DNA of 64,000 nucleotides, from contig DXDA01000080.1 of the NCBI GenBank assembly GCA_019115745.1, positions 1-64,000 on the forward strand, read 5' to 3'. This stretch comes from Candidatus Alistipes intestinigallinarum (lineage in GTDB: Bacteria > Bacteroidota > Bacteroidia > Bacteroidales > Rikenellaceae). This document shows positions 34,121 through 42,569 of this stretch, one piece after another. The stretch's first letter is position 1, and each line of letters starts with the position of its first letter. The notes below the pieces were generated by a model that ran no database searches, had not been told where the DNA came from, and saw nothing but the letters and a program-made list of their open reading frames with translations. Position numbers and translations under genes: made by a program.

Positions 34121-35506
34121 ATGGCGAACAAGATACCGCGCGTGCCGGTGCGCGAACAGGATCCGGCAATCCGGGCGACCAACTTCGAGGAGGTCTGCTA
34201 CGGCTACGACCAGGAGGAGGCTGTTCTCGAAGCCTCGCGCTGCCTGCGCTGCAAGAAGCCCCGCTGCGTGGAGGCCTGCCCCGTGGGGATCAACATCCCG
34301 GAGTTCATCGCGGCGCTGCACGAGGGCAAGCTGCAGAAGGCGGCCGACATCATCTCCGAGGACAGTTCGCTGCCCTCGATCTGCGGGCGCGTCTGCCCGC
34401 AGGAGACGCAGTGCGAGGGTTCGTGCATCCTCGGCATCAAGGGCGAACCGGTGGCCATCGGCAAGCTGGAACGCTTCGTCGGCGACTGGAAGCTCCAGAA
34501 CGGCGCCGCGCCGAAAGCTACGGCGCCCCGCAACGGCCGCAAGGTGGCCGTTATCGGCAGCGGCCCCGCCGGACTGGCCTGTGCCAGTGACCTGGCACGC
34601 ATGGGTTACGGCGTGAAGATCTTCGAGGCGCTCCACGAGGCGGGCGGCGTGCTGGTCTACGGCATCCCGGAGTTCCGGCTTCCGAAGCAGCGGATCGTAG
34701 CCCGCGAAATCGAGGAGGTGAAGGCCCTGGGCGTCGAGATCGAGACCGACGTCATCGTGGGCCGCACTGTGACGATCGACTCGCTGCTGGACGAGGAGGG
34801 TTACGATGCCGTCTTCATCGGCTCGGGGGCCGGGCTGCCGCGCTTCATGGGCATCCCGGGCGAGAACCTCAACGGCGTGGTCTCGGCCAACGAGTTCCTC
34901 ACGCGCGCCAACCTGATGCACGCCTACGACGCCGAGTATGACACGCCGATCTATGTCGGGCAGCGCGTTGTCGTCGTGGGCGGCGGCAACGTGGCGATGG
35001 ATGCCGTGCGCACGGCCAGGCGGCTGGGCGCCGAGGCCACGATCGTCTACCGCCGTTCGGAGAAGGAGCTCCCGGCCCGCGTCGAGGAGGTCCACCACGC
35101 CCGCGAGGAGGGCATCTGCTTCCGGATGCTGACCAACCCCACCGAGGTGTTGGGCGACGAGCGCGGCTGGGTTCGGGGCGTGCGCTGCGTGGAGATGGAA
35201 CTGGGCGAACCCGACGAGAGCGGACGCCGCTCGCCGGTCGTAAAACCCGGCTCGGAGTTCGAAATCGCCTGCGACGTGGTGATCATGGCGCTGGGCACCT
35301 CGCCCAACCCGCTGCTGGCCGCCACGACCGAAGGACTCGAAACTTCGCGCCGCGGCTGCATCACGGCCGACGAGCACGGTGCCACGACCCGCAAGGGGGT
35401 CTTTGCCGGAGGCGATGCCGTGACGGGTGCCGCGACGGTGATCCTCGCCATGGGGGCCGGGCGCACCGCCGCAAAGGCCATCGACGAATATATTCGCTCG
35501 TTGTGA
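34121..35506 (+). CDS. nfnB: NADPH-dependent glutamate synthase small-subunit-like flavoprotein (NfnB/GltD-like)
   Basis: 461 residues. N-terminal helical domain with two [4Fe-4S] motifs: CLRCKKPRCVEACPVGINIPEF (about 39-60) and CGRVCPQETQCEGSC (about 88-102). Then FAD-binding VAVIGSGPAGLACASDLARMG (about 142-162) and NAD(P)-binding VVVVGGGNVAMDAVRTARRLG (about 285-305), ending GAATVILAMGAGRTAAKAIDEY. Partner of the preceding gene (11 bases apart). No glutamate-synthase large subunit is present, which favours an Nfn-type enzyme over GltBD. Confidence 0.9.
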   Translation: MANKIPRVPVREQDPAIRATNFEEVCYGYDQEEAVLEASRCLRCKKPRCVEACPVGINIPEFIAALHEGKLQKAADIISEDSSLPSICGRVCPQETQCEGSCILGIKGEPVAIGKLERFVGDWKLQNGAAPKATAPRNGRKVAVIGSGPAGLACASDLARMGYGVKIFEALHEAGGVLVYGIPEFRLPKQRIVAREIEEVKALGVEIETDVIVGRTVTIDSLLDEEGYDAVFIGSGAGLPRFMGIPGENLNGVVSANEFLTRANLMHAYDAEYDTPIYVGQRVVVVGGGNVAMDAVRTARRLGAEATIVYRRSEKELPARVEEVHHAREEGICFRMLTNPTEVLGDERGWVRGVRCVEMELGEPDESGRRSPVVKPGSEFEIACDVVIMALGTSPNPLLAATTEGLETSRRGCITADEHGATTRKGVFAGGDAVTGAATVILAMGAGRTAAKAIDEYIRSL

Positions 35507-35528
35507 TACCGCGAAACGGGAAAATAGC

Positions 35529-35536
35529 TATTTTTG
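35529..35536 (+). promoter_or_regulatory. -7 box ahead of the 35568 lipoprotein gene
   Basis: TATTTTTG (TAnnTTTG), followed by CC, 31 bases before the ATG. No well-placed -33 element. Confidence 0.5.
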
Positions 35537-35567
35537 CCGCCGAAAAAAGAGTCTAAAAAAAGAAGCA

Positions 35568-36287
35568 ATGAAAAGCAGAAAACTGTGGATCGTCACCCTG
35601 GCCGCACTCGGACTGGCGGCCTGCGGCGAACGGGAGCCCAAAACCTTCACGGGCTTCATTACCGACGCCACGATGAATACCGTAACGGTTCAGGACCAGT
35701 CGTCCGAATCGACCTACACCTTCTCGACCGCAGAGGCCGACCGGAGCGAAGCCCTCGGGCTGCTCGTGGGGGCTCCGGTGGTCGTGGAGTACAAGGGACG
35801 GCTGGAAGAGGGTGCCCAGGCCCTGAAGGTGGCCACGAACCCCACCTATGCCGAAGCCGTCGGCCGGTGGATGTTCTACGACCCGGAGAACCCGGAGTTC
35901 TCGATGGGGATCGAGATCCGCGTCGAGGGGGAAGCGGCCTCGATCAACTCGGCAACGCTGGTCTATACGGATTGGGAGCTGCTCGACGAGGCCGGGAAGA
36001 TTCTGCTCAAGGGGCAGAGCATCGGCAACGGCGGAAGTTTCGACTTCTCCCAGACGGGTATCATCTCGAAGGATGCCGCCGGAAACTACTCGCTGACGAT
36101 CGAGGGTACGCAGATCGTCTACACCAAGATGTCCGAGGAGGCGGAGAGTGCCGCTACGGAGGGGTCGAACGCAGCCGTGGAAGGAGCGGACGCGGAAGGT
36201 GCAGCCGCAACCGCAGCGGAATCGGCCGCAACGCAACCCGCCGCAGCCGCAACGTCGGAGAAGGAGGCAGCTCCTGCGCAGGAGTAG
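35568..36287 (+). CDS. lipoprotein of unknown function with Ala/Glu-rich tail
   Basis: 239 residues, lipobox GLAAC (Cys 19). A small beta domain (about 25-90, FTGFITDATMNTVTVQD) is followed by a lipocalin-like region (about 98-190: AVGRWMFYDPENPEFSMGIEIRVEG, LVYTDWELLDEAGKILLKGQSIGNGGSFDFSQTGIISK). The last 50 residues are almost only Ala, Glu, Thr, Ser and Gln, probably disordered. The lipocalin resemblance is by eye only. Followed by a strong terminator. Confidence 0.75.
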   Translation: MKSRKLWIVTLAALGLAACGEREPKTFTGFITDATMNTVTVQDQSSESTYTFSTAEADRSEALGLLVGAPVVVEYKGRLEEGAQALKVATNPTYAEAVGRWMFYDPENPEFSMGIEIRVEGEAASINSATLVYTDWELLDEAGKILLKGQSIGNGGSFDFSQTGIISKDAAGNYSLTIEGTQIVYTKMSEEAESAATEGSNAAVEGADAEGAAATAAESAATQPAAAATSEKEAAPAQE

Positions 36288-36308
36288 TCCGAGGATCGGC
36301 ACGAAAGC

Positions 36309-36343
36309 AAAACAGCCCGCTGACTGATGCAGCGGGCTGTTTT
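36309..36343. terminator. terminator hairpin between convergent genes
   Basis: A 14-base perfect stem: AAAACAGCCCGCTG (36309-36322) with CAGCGGGCTGTTTT (36330-36343). It serves the lipoprotein gene on the plus strand and could also act for the GT9 gene. Confidence 0.88.
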
Positions 36344-36374
36344 ATTGTATTGGAAAGAGCCGTATCTCGCGCCC

Positions 36375-36437
36375 CTCGCGGTTCCTTCACAGCTCCTCGC
36401 GGTCCCCTCGCAGGCTCTCACGGCCCCTCACGATCGC
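36375..36437. repeat. three imperfect 21-base tandem repeats
   Basis: Units begin at 36375, 36396 and 36417 with CTCGCGGTTCC, CTCGCGGTCCC and CTCACGGCCCC. They straddle the 3' end of the GT9 gene (stop at 36428); only the last unit enters coding sequence. Confidence 0.65.
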
Positions 36438-37462
36438 CGGGCGACCAACCGTTCGACCCGTTCGGCAACGGATTCGGGCGTGATGGCCGTCAGGCAGCGC
36501 CAGTCCCCGTAGCGGCAGGGCTTGCTGCCGAAGACCGAGCAGGGGCGGCAGTCGAAATCGGCCTGCACGATCCCCTCCTCCGGGACTCCGTAGCCGAGGA
36601 ATCCCAGTCCGGGATGGGTGGCGCCCCAGACCGACACCACGGGAGTGCCGACCAGCGCCCCGAGGTGCATGACCAGCGAATCCATCGCCACCACACAGTC
36701 GAGGTTCGAGACAAGGGCCATCTCCCCGGCCAGCCGGACTTTTCCGGAGAGGGCCGTCACGTTGGGGAAGGTCCGTTCCATCTCCTCGGCGAAGGCCCGT
36801 TCGGCCCCGCCGCCGCTATGGATAAAGACCCGGTCGAAACGCGCTGAAAGGAGCCGCACCAGTTCGCGGCTCTGCGCTTCGGGGTAGGTTTTGCCCCGGT
36901 GGGCGGAGAAGGGGGCGAAGCCCACCCAGCGGCCCTGTTTCTCGCCGAAGGGATTTTCGAGCGGGCGGTGTTCGGCCGGCGCCGGATCCTCAAACACGAA
37001 GCCCAGCCGCCGGAAGGTGTCGCAATAGCGCAGCACGGTATGGCGCAGAGGTTTCATATCGCGGCCGCCGCAGCGGATAAAACGGCGTTTTCCGGCGCGG
37101 TCCTTGTCGATATGGGCCGTCGGGATGCCGTGCAGCCGCATCGAGAGGCGGAAAGCCTGCGAACGCAGCACGTCGTGGACATCGGCCACGGCATCCACGC
37201 CGAGCCGTCGCGCCTCGGCGGCCAGGCGCCACATTCCCCGCAGGGAGTGGTGTACGCCCTTCGTGTCGACCTCCAGAATCTCGACCCGAAGCCCCTCGAA
37301 GAAGGGGCGGAAGAGTTTCTGCGTCGCCACGGTAACCTTCAGATCGGGGTAGGCCGCCAGCAGAGGCCGCAGGGCGTGGGGCAGCATCGCCACGTCGCCC
37401 ATGGCCGAAGTCCGCAGGACCAGCAGGTGACGGGGCAGACCGCCGTTATTTTTTCTGCCCAT
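36428..37462 (-). CDS. glycosyltransferase family 9 (heptosyltransferase-like)
   Basis: 344 residues. N-terminal Rossmann start HLLVLRTSAMGDVAMLPHALRPLLAAYP matches the GT9 opening (R-x-S-x-x-GD). C-terminal donor-binding half: WVGFAPFSAHRGKTYPEAQSRELV, VALVSNLDCVVAMDSLVMHLGALVGTPVVSVWGATHPGLGF, then the Cys stretch DFDCRPCSVFGSKPCRYGDWRCL. Adds heptose or another sugar to LPS core, cytoplasmic face. It overlaps the DUF4254 gene upstream by 17 bases, the usual pairing in Bacteroidota. Confidence 0.92.
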   Translation of the reverse strand: MGRKNNGGLPRHLLVLRTSAMGDVAMLPHALRPLLAAYPDLKVTVATQKLFRPFFEGLRVEILEVDTKGVHHSLRGMWRLAAEARRLGVDAVADVHDVLRSQAFRLSMRLHGIPTAHIDKDRAGKRRFIRCGGRDMKPLRHTVLRYCDTFRRLGFVFEDPAPAEHRPLENPFGEKQGRWVGFAPFSAHRGKTYPEAQSRELVRLLSARFDRVFIHSGGGAERAFAEEMERTFPNVTALSGKVRLAGEMALVSNLDCVVAMDSLVMHLGALVGTPVVSVWGATHPGLGFLGYGVPEEGIVQADFDCRPCSVFGSKPCRYGDWRCLTAITPESVAERVERLVARRS

Positions 37463-38051
37463 ACAAGACGGGGTTCAACGACGGGTCGTTGTACATCTTC
37501 ATCTGCTTGTAGGTCTTCATATACTTGCGTCCCGCCTCGATATCCTCGATCAGCTCCTCGATGGCCCGCGAAAGGTCCGTCTGCTGCGTGAGCAGCACCT
37601 CCAGCTTGCGGCGGCACGCCTCACGGTGCGCCTCGTCGACATCCGTGCGTTCGGTCTCCCGCGCCATGTGGTAGATCTTCAGCGCCAGGATCGACAGCCG
37701 GTCGATGGCCCACGCCGGGGTCTCCGTATTGAGCCGCGCATCGGCCGCCGGGCGGACATCCTTATACTTGTCCAACAGATAGGAGTCGACATACTCCACC
37801 ATGTCCGTACGGTCCTGATTCGACTTGTCGATCCGCCGCTTGATCCGGAGCGCCTCCACCGGGTCGATCGCCGGGTCGCGGATGATGTCCTCCAGGTGCC
37901 ACTGCACGGTGTCGATCCAGTTCTTGTGGTAGAGCAGGTGGTCGATCGTACCGGGTTCGTAGGGGTTTTCGATCGGGTGGTCCACATCATCCCAACGGTG
38001 GTAATCCTCGATGGAACGGTTGAAAATGCGGTTCGCGTTTTCGGTAAACAT
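37446..38051 (-). CDS. DUF4254 protein paired with GT9
   Basis: 201 residues, no signal peptide, strongly helical and charged (FNRSIEDYHRWDDVDHPIENPYEPGTIDHLLYHKNWIDTVQWHLEDIIRD, then EALRIKRRIDKSNQDRTDMVEYVDSYLL). Function unknown. Its 3' end overlaps the start of the GT9 gene, so translation is probably coupled; a role in LPS core assembly is inferred from context only. The promoter lies inside the start of the divergent glucosaminidase gene. Confidence 0.85.
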   Translation of the reverse strand: MFTENANRIFNRSIEDYHRWDDVDHPIENPYEPGTIDHLLYHKNWIDTVQWHLEDIIRDPAIDPVEALRIKRRIDKSNQDRTDMVEYVDSYLLDKYKDVRPAADARLNTETPAWAIDRLSILALKIYHMARETERTDVDEAHREACRRKLEVLLTQQTDLSRAIEELIEDIEAGRKYMKTYKQMKMYNDPSLNPVLYGQKK

Positions 38052-38072
38052 AGCTTCGGTTTTAGGGGAATA

Positions 38073-38103
38073 TTGTTATTTTCAACGGAAAATTATACCT
38101 TTG
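38073..38103 (+). promoter_or_regulatory. promoter of the glucosaminidase gene
   Basis: TTG (38073-38075), 20 bases, TACCTTTG (38096-38103), 23 bases before the ATG. Confidence 0.75.
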
Positions 38104-38118
38104 TCGGTAATCATCAAA

Positions 38119-38148
38119 CAAAGATAATGAATATTTCCAGAAAAGCAA
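38119..38148 (-). promoter_or_regulatory. promoter of DUF4254-GT9, overlapping the divergent start codon
   Basis: On the minus strand TTG (38148-38146), 19 bases, TATCTTTG (38126-38119). The -7 box ends directly against the ATG (38127) of the divergent gene and the -33 lies in its coding sequence. Confidence 0.65.
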
Positions 38149-39131
38149 TACTCCTCGCCGGAATCCTCCTTGCCTGCACGGCCCAGCTCCCGGCCCAGGT
38201 GCGCCAGACCCGCGAAGAGTACATCGACCGATACATGCACATCGCCGTGGCACACATGGAGCGCTACGGAATCCCCGCCAGCATCACCATGGCGCAGGGA
38301 ATCCTTGAGTCGGACTGCGGAAACAGCCTCCTCTCGATGAAGTCCAACAACCACTTCGGCATCAAGTGCAAGACCAACTGGAAGGGCGAGCGCGTCTACC
38401 ATGACGACGACGCCAAGGGCGAGTGCTTCCGCGCCTACCCCACCGTCGAGGCCTCCTACGAAGACCACGCCGAATTCCTCGACTCGCAGCCGCGTTACGA
38501 CTCGCTCTTCGCCTACGCCTCCGACGACTACAAGAGCTGGGCCCGCGGACTGAAGGCGGCCGGTTACGCCACGGCTCCCGACTACGCCCAGCGGCTGATC
38601 CGCATCATCGAGGAGAGCCAGCTCTACCTGCTCGACCGTCCCAACGGGCAGCAGCTCTACGCCAAGCGGTTCGGACTGGAGCGCAATCCCGAAGAGTGGT
38701 TCTCGGCCCAGTCGAGCGTCGACGAGGTGGCCCGCACCGAAGCGGCCGTCGACCCGGACAACTACCGCGTGACGATCAACGCCCACGAGGGCTACAACGT
38801 CTACATGACCAACGGCGTGCACTACGTCACGGCCAAGGAGAACGACACCTACGAGAACATCGGGCGCAAATTCCGCATCTCGGCCCGAAACCTGCGGAAA
38901 TTCAACGACCTGAAGGACAAGCAGGCCCAGCCGATGACCGGCGAGGTGGTCTACATCGAGCGCAAGAAGAAGCGCTGGGAGGGCAATGCCCGCCACCACA
39001 TCTGCCGCCAGGGCGAGACGGTCTACGCCGTCGGGCAGTCCTACGCAATCCGGAGCCGCTCGATCGAACGTCTCAACAAGCTCAAACCCGGCGAACGGCT
39101 CGAAGAGGGCCGGCAACTGCGGATCAAATAA
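38127..39131 (+). CDS. secreted glucosaminidase (FlgJ-like GH73) with LysM repeats
   Basis: 334 residues from ATG 38127, signal peptide (AILLAGILLACTAQLPAQ). GH73-type domain about 35-180: SITMAQGILESDCGNSLLSMKSNNHFGIKCK, with the catalytic-type Glu in GILESD, then YPTVEASYEDHAEFLDS and ARGLKAAGYATAPDYAQRLIRIIE. Two LysM units follow, about 235-285 (HYVTAKENDTYENIGRKFRISARNLRKFNDL) and 290-333 (HHICRQGETVYAVGQSYAI). Cleaves peptidoglycan GlcNAc-MurNAc bonds in the periplasm, for cell-wall remodelling. Confidence 0.92.
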   Translation: MNISRKAILLAGILLACTAQLPAQVRQTREEYIDRYMHIAVAHMERYGIPASITMAQGILESDCGNSLLSMKSNNHFGIKCKTNWKGERVYHDDDAKGECFRAYPTVEASYEDHAEFLDSQPRYDSLFAYASDDYKSWARGLKAAGYATAPDYAQRLIRIIEESQLYLLDRPNGQQLYAKRFGLERNPEEWFSAQSSVDEVARTEAAVDPDNYRVTINAHEGYNVYMTNGVHYVTAKENDTYENIGRKFRISARNLRKFNDLKDKQAQPMTGEVVYIERKKKRWEGNARHHICRQGETVYAVGQSYAIRSRSIERLNKLKPGERLEEGRQLRIK

Positions 39132-39208
39132 CCCCGGAGGGCGGCGGTCGCCGACACGTCCCCCCCTCCTCTTCCAAACCAGCAAACAACGACAAGCTCA
39201 TACCTACC

Positions 39209-39895
39209 ATGGAAACAACCCCCTTGCGAGCCAAGATTCTCGACACGATCGTCCGCAAGTCGACCCTCAAACAGAAGGTGTTCGACAATACGTTTGCGGC
39301 CTTCAACCTGCTGAAAGAGACGCTGCTGGAGATCGCCGCCGAGATGGATGACGAACTCGACGGAAAACTCGACCGCCGCGTGCGGCTCGAATACCGCGAC
39401 CGCGGCAAGTTCGAAGCCCAGTTGCAGGTGGCCAACGACCTGCTGATCTTCCAGATGCACACCGACGTCTTCGAGTTCGACGCCAACCACCTCATCTGGC
39501 AAAACCCCTACGTGCAGGCCGATCAGGAGAACTCCTACTGCGGACTGATCAACATCTACAACTTCCTCTCCGACTCCTTCAAGTTCAACCGCAACGCCGA
39601 CGAAGGATACCTCATCGGGCGGATCTTCATCAACCGCGAACGCCGCTACTTCGTCGAGGGCAAACAACAGACCTCGATGCGGGCCATGAGCTTCGGGAAG
39701 TCCGAAATCGACCGCGATGCACTGGTCGACGTGCTGGAGGCCGCCATCGCCTACTCGCTGAATTTCGACCTGCTGATGCCGCCCTACGAGGAGAACAAGC
39801 GCGTGACGGTCGACCAGTTCAACACGAAGATGGACAACTCGAAGTTCGTCACCGGCAAGCGCCTGGGCTACGACTTCGACGTCGAGGACATTTAA
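39209..39895 (+). CDS. conserved-looking cytoplasmic protein of unknown function
   Basis: 228 residues from ATG 39209 (METTPLRAKILDTIVRKSTL). No signal peptide or membrane helix; highly charged, alternating helix and strand: DNTFAAFNLLKETLLEIAAEMDDELDGKLDRRVRLEYRDRGKFEAQLQVANDLLIFQMHTDVFEFD, then ENSYCGLINIYNFLSDSFKFNRNADEGYLIGRIFINRERRYFVEGK. I do not recognise a family. It lies 77 bases after the glucosaminidase gene and 41 before the DPP-IV gene, so it may be co-transcribed. The reading frame also runs back through the preceding gene, but that part is out of frame with it and is rejected. Confidence 0.8.
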   Translation: METTPLRAKILDTIVRKSTLKQKVFDNTFAAFNLLKETLLEIAAEMDDELDGKLDRRVRLEYRDRGKFEAQLQVANDLLIFQMHTDVFEFDANHLIWQNPYVQADQENSYCGLINIYNFLSDSFKFNRNADEGYLIGRIFINRERRYFVEGKQQTSMRAMSFGKSEIDRDALVDVLEAAIAYSLNFDLLMPPYEENKRVTVDQFNTKMDNSKFVTGKRLGYDFDVEDI

Positions 39896-39936
39896 CCCGA
39901 CAGCTACCACAGAAAACCGAGGAACAGCACCATACG

Positions 39937-42099
39937 ATGAAGAGATTGACGACACGGAGCGCACGGCGTGCAGCCCAAGGGCTGTTCGCAGCGGCGCTCC
40001 TTTTCACGGCCGGCCCCGCCGCAGCCGAAGGAGAGTATGCCGAGATCGCCCGCCTGAAGGGGATGAACCAGACGGTGCGGGGCATCCGCTCGATGAACGA
40101 CGGCGAACACTACACCGTTCTCGCGGGCAACGACATCCGCCGTTACGCCTACGCGTCGGAAGGCCCCGGCGAGAGCCTGCTCCCGACGCCGACGCCGAAT
40201 CTGGCGATCTCCGACTATACGCTCTCGCCCGACGAACGCTCGATCCTCATCGCCTCGGGACGCCAGCCCATCTACCGCCACTCCTACACCACGAGCTACT
40301 CGCTCATCCGCGACGGACGCGTCTGCGCGGTGCTGCGCGACGCCGAGGCGCCGCGCGACGCCTCGTTCTCACCCGACGGTCGCCGCATCGCCTACTCCGA
40401 CCGCAACGATCTCTACGTCTACGACATCGAGACGCAGCACACACGCCGCATCACCGACGACGGACGCTGGAACGAGGTGATCAACGGCACGACCGACTGG
40501 GTCTACGAGGAGGAGTTCGGCATCACGCGCGCCTATGCCTTCTCGCCCGACGGGCAAAAGCTGGCCTACCTGCGTTTCGACGAGAGCCAGGTGCCGCTGA
40601 TGGAGATGATGCGTTTCGACGGCAAGCTCTACAACCGGGCCTATTCGTTCAAATACCCGAAGGCCGGAGAGGCGAACTCCGTGGTCCAGTTGTGGGTCGC
40701 CGACCTCGCCACGGGTGAGAAAAAACGGCTCGACACCGGTCCCGAGACCGACCAATACATTCCCCGCATCGGCTGGACGCCCGACGGACGCCCCTGGTAC
40801 TACCGGCTGAACCGCCGCCAGAACACCTTCGAGATGGTGGTCTGCGAGCCTCACGGCGCCCAACGCACGGTCTACGAGGAGCGGGCGCAGCAGTATGTCG
40901 AGCGCGTCGACGACAAGACGGTGACCTTCGTCGACCGCGACCGCTTCCTCGTGCGGCAGGAGAGCCACACGGGATACATGCACCTCTACCTCTACAGCCT
41001 GCGCCGCGGCCTGCTCGAACAGGTGACCAAGGGTGCCTGGGAGGTGACCGACGTCGTCGGTACGGACGGCAAGCGCGTCTGGTACCTCTCGACGGAGACC
41101 TCGCCGCTGCGCCGCAACCTCTACAGCGTGCGACTCGACGGGCAGGACAAACAGCGGCTCACGCAGGGCGAGGGCTACTACACCGTTTCGCCGAGCCAGG
41201 GGATGAAGTATTTCATCACGACCTTCTCGAACGCCACGACACCCAACGTCACCGAAATATGCGACGCCGTCGGACAGCGGATCCGCACGCTGGCCGACAG
41301 CCGGGCGCTGCGCGACGAACTCGCCGCACAGCAACGCCCCGTCAAGGAGTTCTTCCGCTTCACGACCGAGCGCGGCGACACGCTCAATGCCTACCGCATC
41401 CTGCCCCGCGGTTTCGACCCCGCGAAGCGTTATCCGGTGCTGCTGACCCAATATTCGGGTCCGGGTTCGCAGCAGGTCGCCGACCGCTGGTCGATGGACT
41501 GGGAGGATGCCCTGGCCGAAAAGGGCTACATCGTGGTCTGCGCCGACGGACGCGGCACCGGGTTTCGGGGCGAGAAGTTCAAGAAACTCACCTACGGACG
41601 CCTCGGCGCCCTGGAGGTCGAGGACCAGATCTCGACGGCCCGCTACATGGCCGCACAGCCCTGGGTCGACTCCGACCGTATCGGCATTTACGGCTGGTCC
41701 TACGGCGGGTTCATGTCCCTGAGCTGTGCGATGAAGGGGCTCGGGCTGTTCCGCATGGCCATCGCCGTGGCGCCCGTCACCTCGTGGCGCTACTACGACA
41801 CGATCTACACCGAGATCTACAACAACCTCCCGCAGTTCAACGCCGCAGGGTACGACGAAAACTCGCCGATCCACATGGCCCGGATGCTCGATGACCAACG
41901 GACCCGGCTGCTCATCATCCACGGCACGGCCGACGATAACGTCCACTTCCAGAACACCGTGGAGATGACCCGCGCCCTGAACCGCGCCGGGAAGCAGTAC
42001 GACATGATGGTGTACCCCGACCAGAACCACTCGATGCTGCCCGATGCCACGGGGCACGTGCGGCAAAAGATGATCGACTACACCCTGAAGAATTTATGA
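39937..42099 (+). CDS. dipeptidyl-peptidase IV (S9B family)
   Basis: 720 residues, signal peptide (QGLFAAALLFTAGPAAAEG). Beta-propeller N-terminal domain about 30-460 with the S9B double-Glu motif (DWVYEEEFGITRAYAFSPDGQKLAYLRF). C-terminal alpha/beta hydrolase: nucleophile Ser588 in GIYGWSYGGFMSL, Asp666 in HGTADDNVHFQ, His698 in PDQNHSML. Removes N-terminal X-Pro dipeptides, likely in the periplasm; Bacteroidota DPP-IV can act on host incretins and collagen peptides. The stop overlaps the ogt start by 4 bases. Confidence 0.95.
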   Translation: MKRLTTRSARRAAQGLFAAALLFTAGPAAAEGEYAEIARLKGMNQTVRGIRSMNDGEHYTVLAGNDIRRYAYASEGPGESLLPTPTPNLAISDYTLSPDERSILIASGRQPIYRHSYTTSYSLIRDGRVCAVLRDAEAPRDASFSPDGRRIAYSDRNDLYVYDIETQHTRRITDDGRWNEVINGTTDWVYEEEFGITRAYAFSPDGQKLAYLRFDESQVPLMEMMRFDGKLYNRAYSFKYPKAGEANSVVQLWVADLATGEKKRLDTGPETDQYIPRIGWTPDGRPWYYRLNRRQNTFEMVVCEPHGAQRTVYEERAQQYVERVDDKTVTFVDRDRFLVRQESHTGYMHLYLYSLRRGLLEQVTKGAWEVTDVVGTDGKRVWYLSTETSPLRRNLYSVRLDGQDKQRLTQGEGYYTVSPSQGMKYFITTFSNATTPNVTEICDAVGQRIRTLADSRALRDELAAQQRPVKEFFRFTTERGDTLNAYRILPRGFDPAKRYPVLLTQYSGPGSQQVADRWSMDWEDALAEKGYIVVCADGRGTGFRGEKFKKLTYGRLGALEVEDQISTARYMAAQPWVDSDRIGIYGWSYGGFMSLSCAMKGLGLFRMAIAVAPVTSWRYYDTIYTEIYNNLPQFNAAGYDENSPIHMARMLDDQRTRLLIIHGTADDNVHFQNTVEMTRALNRAGKQYDMMVYPDQNHSMLPDATGHVRQKMIDYTLKNL

Positions 42100-42569
42100 T
42101 CCGCACCCTGCAGCTCGAAACACCCGCCGGACCGGTGACGGTGACGGCCTCGGACGATGCCGTCACCGGGCTCCGCTTCGGAACGGAGTCCCCGGAGGGT
42201 GCACAACCCTGTCGGGAAGAGGAGGCCGGGCCGTTGCTGCGCGAAACGGCCCGGCAGCTCCGCGAATACTTCGCCGGCGAGCGCCGCACCTTTACATTGC
42301 CGCTCGCACCGCACGGTTCGGAATTCCAGAAGAAGGTCTGGGCGGCCCTGCGGACCATCCCCTACGGAGAGACCCGCACCTACAGGCAGATCGCCGAACA
42401 GATCGGACACAACCTCGCATTCCGGGCCGTCGGCATGGCCAACAACCGCAATCCGATCGGGATTCTCATTCCCTGCCACCGCGTCATCGGCTACGACGGC
42501 AAGATGACGGGCTACGCCGCCGGAATCGGAATCAAGGAGCAACTGCTCGCCCTCGAAACCCGCCGTTAA
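42096..42569 (+). CDS. ogt: methylated-DNA--protein-cysteine methyltransferase
   Basis: 157 residues. Repairs O6-alkylguanine by transfer to its own cysteine. N-terminal ribonuclease-like region (about 1-70) and C-terminal domain with FQKKVWAALRTIPYGETRTYRQIAEQIG and the acceptor Cys127 in IGILIPCHRVIGYDGKMTGYAAG. Its ATG overlaps the DPP-IV stop (ATGA). Its stop overlaps the stop of the convergent membrane glycosyltransferase gene in TTAA (42566-42569). Confidence 0.96.
   Translation: MIRTLQLETPAGPVTVTASDDAVTGLRFGTESPEGAQPCREEEAGPLLRETARQLREYFAGERRTFTLPLAPHGSEFQKKVWAALRTIPYGETRTYRQIAEQIGHNLAFRAVGMANNRNPIGILIPCHRVIGYDGKMTGYAAGIGIKEQLLALETRR

Noticed and set aside
33225..35506. Classical GltBD glutamate synthase
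   Set aside because: No large subunit is present, and the first gene is a ferredoxin-reductase-type 2Fe-2S flavoprotein that matches the Nfn arrangement.
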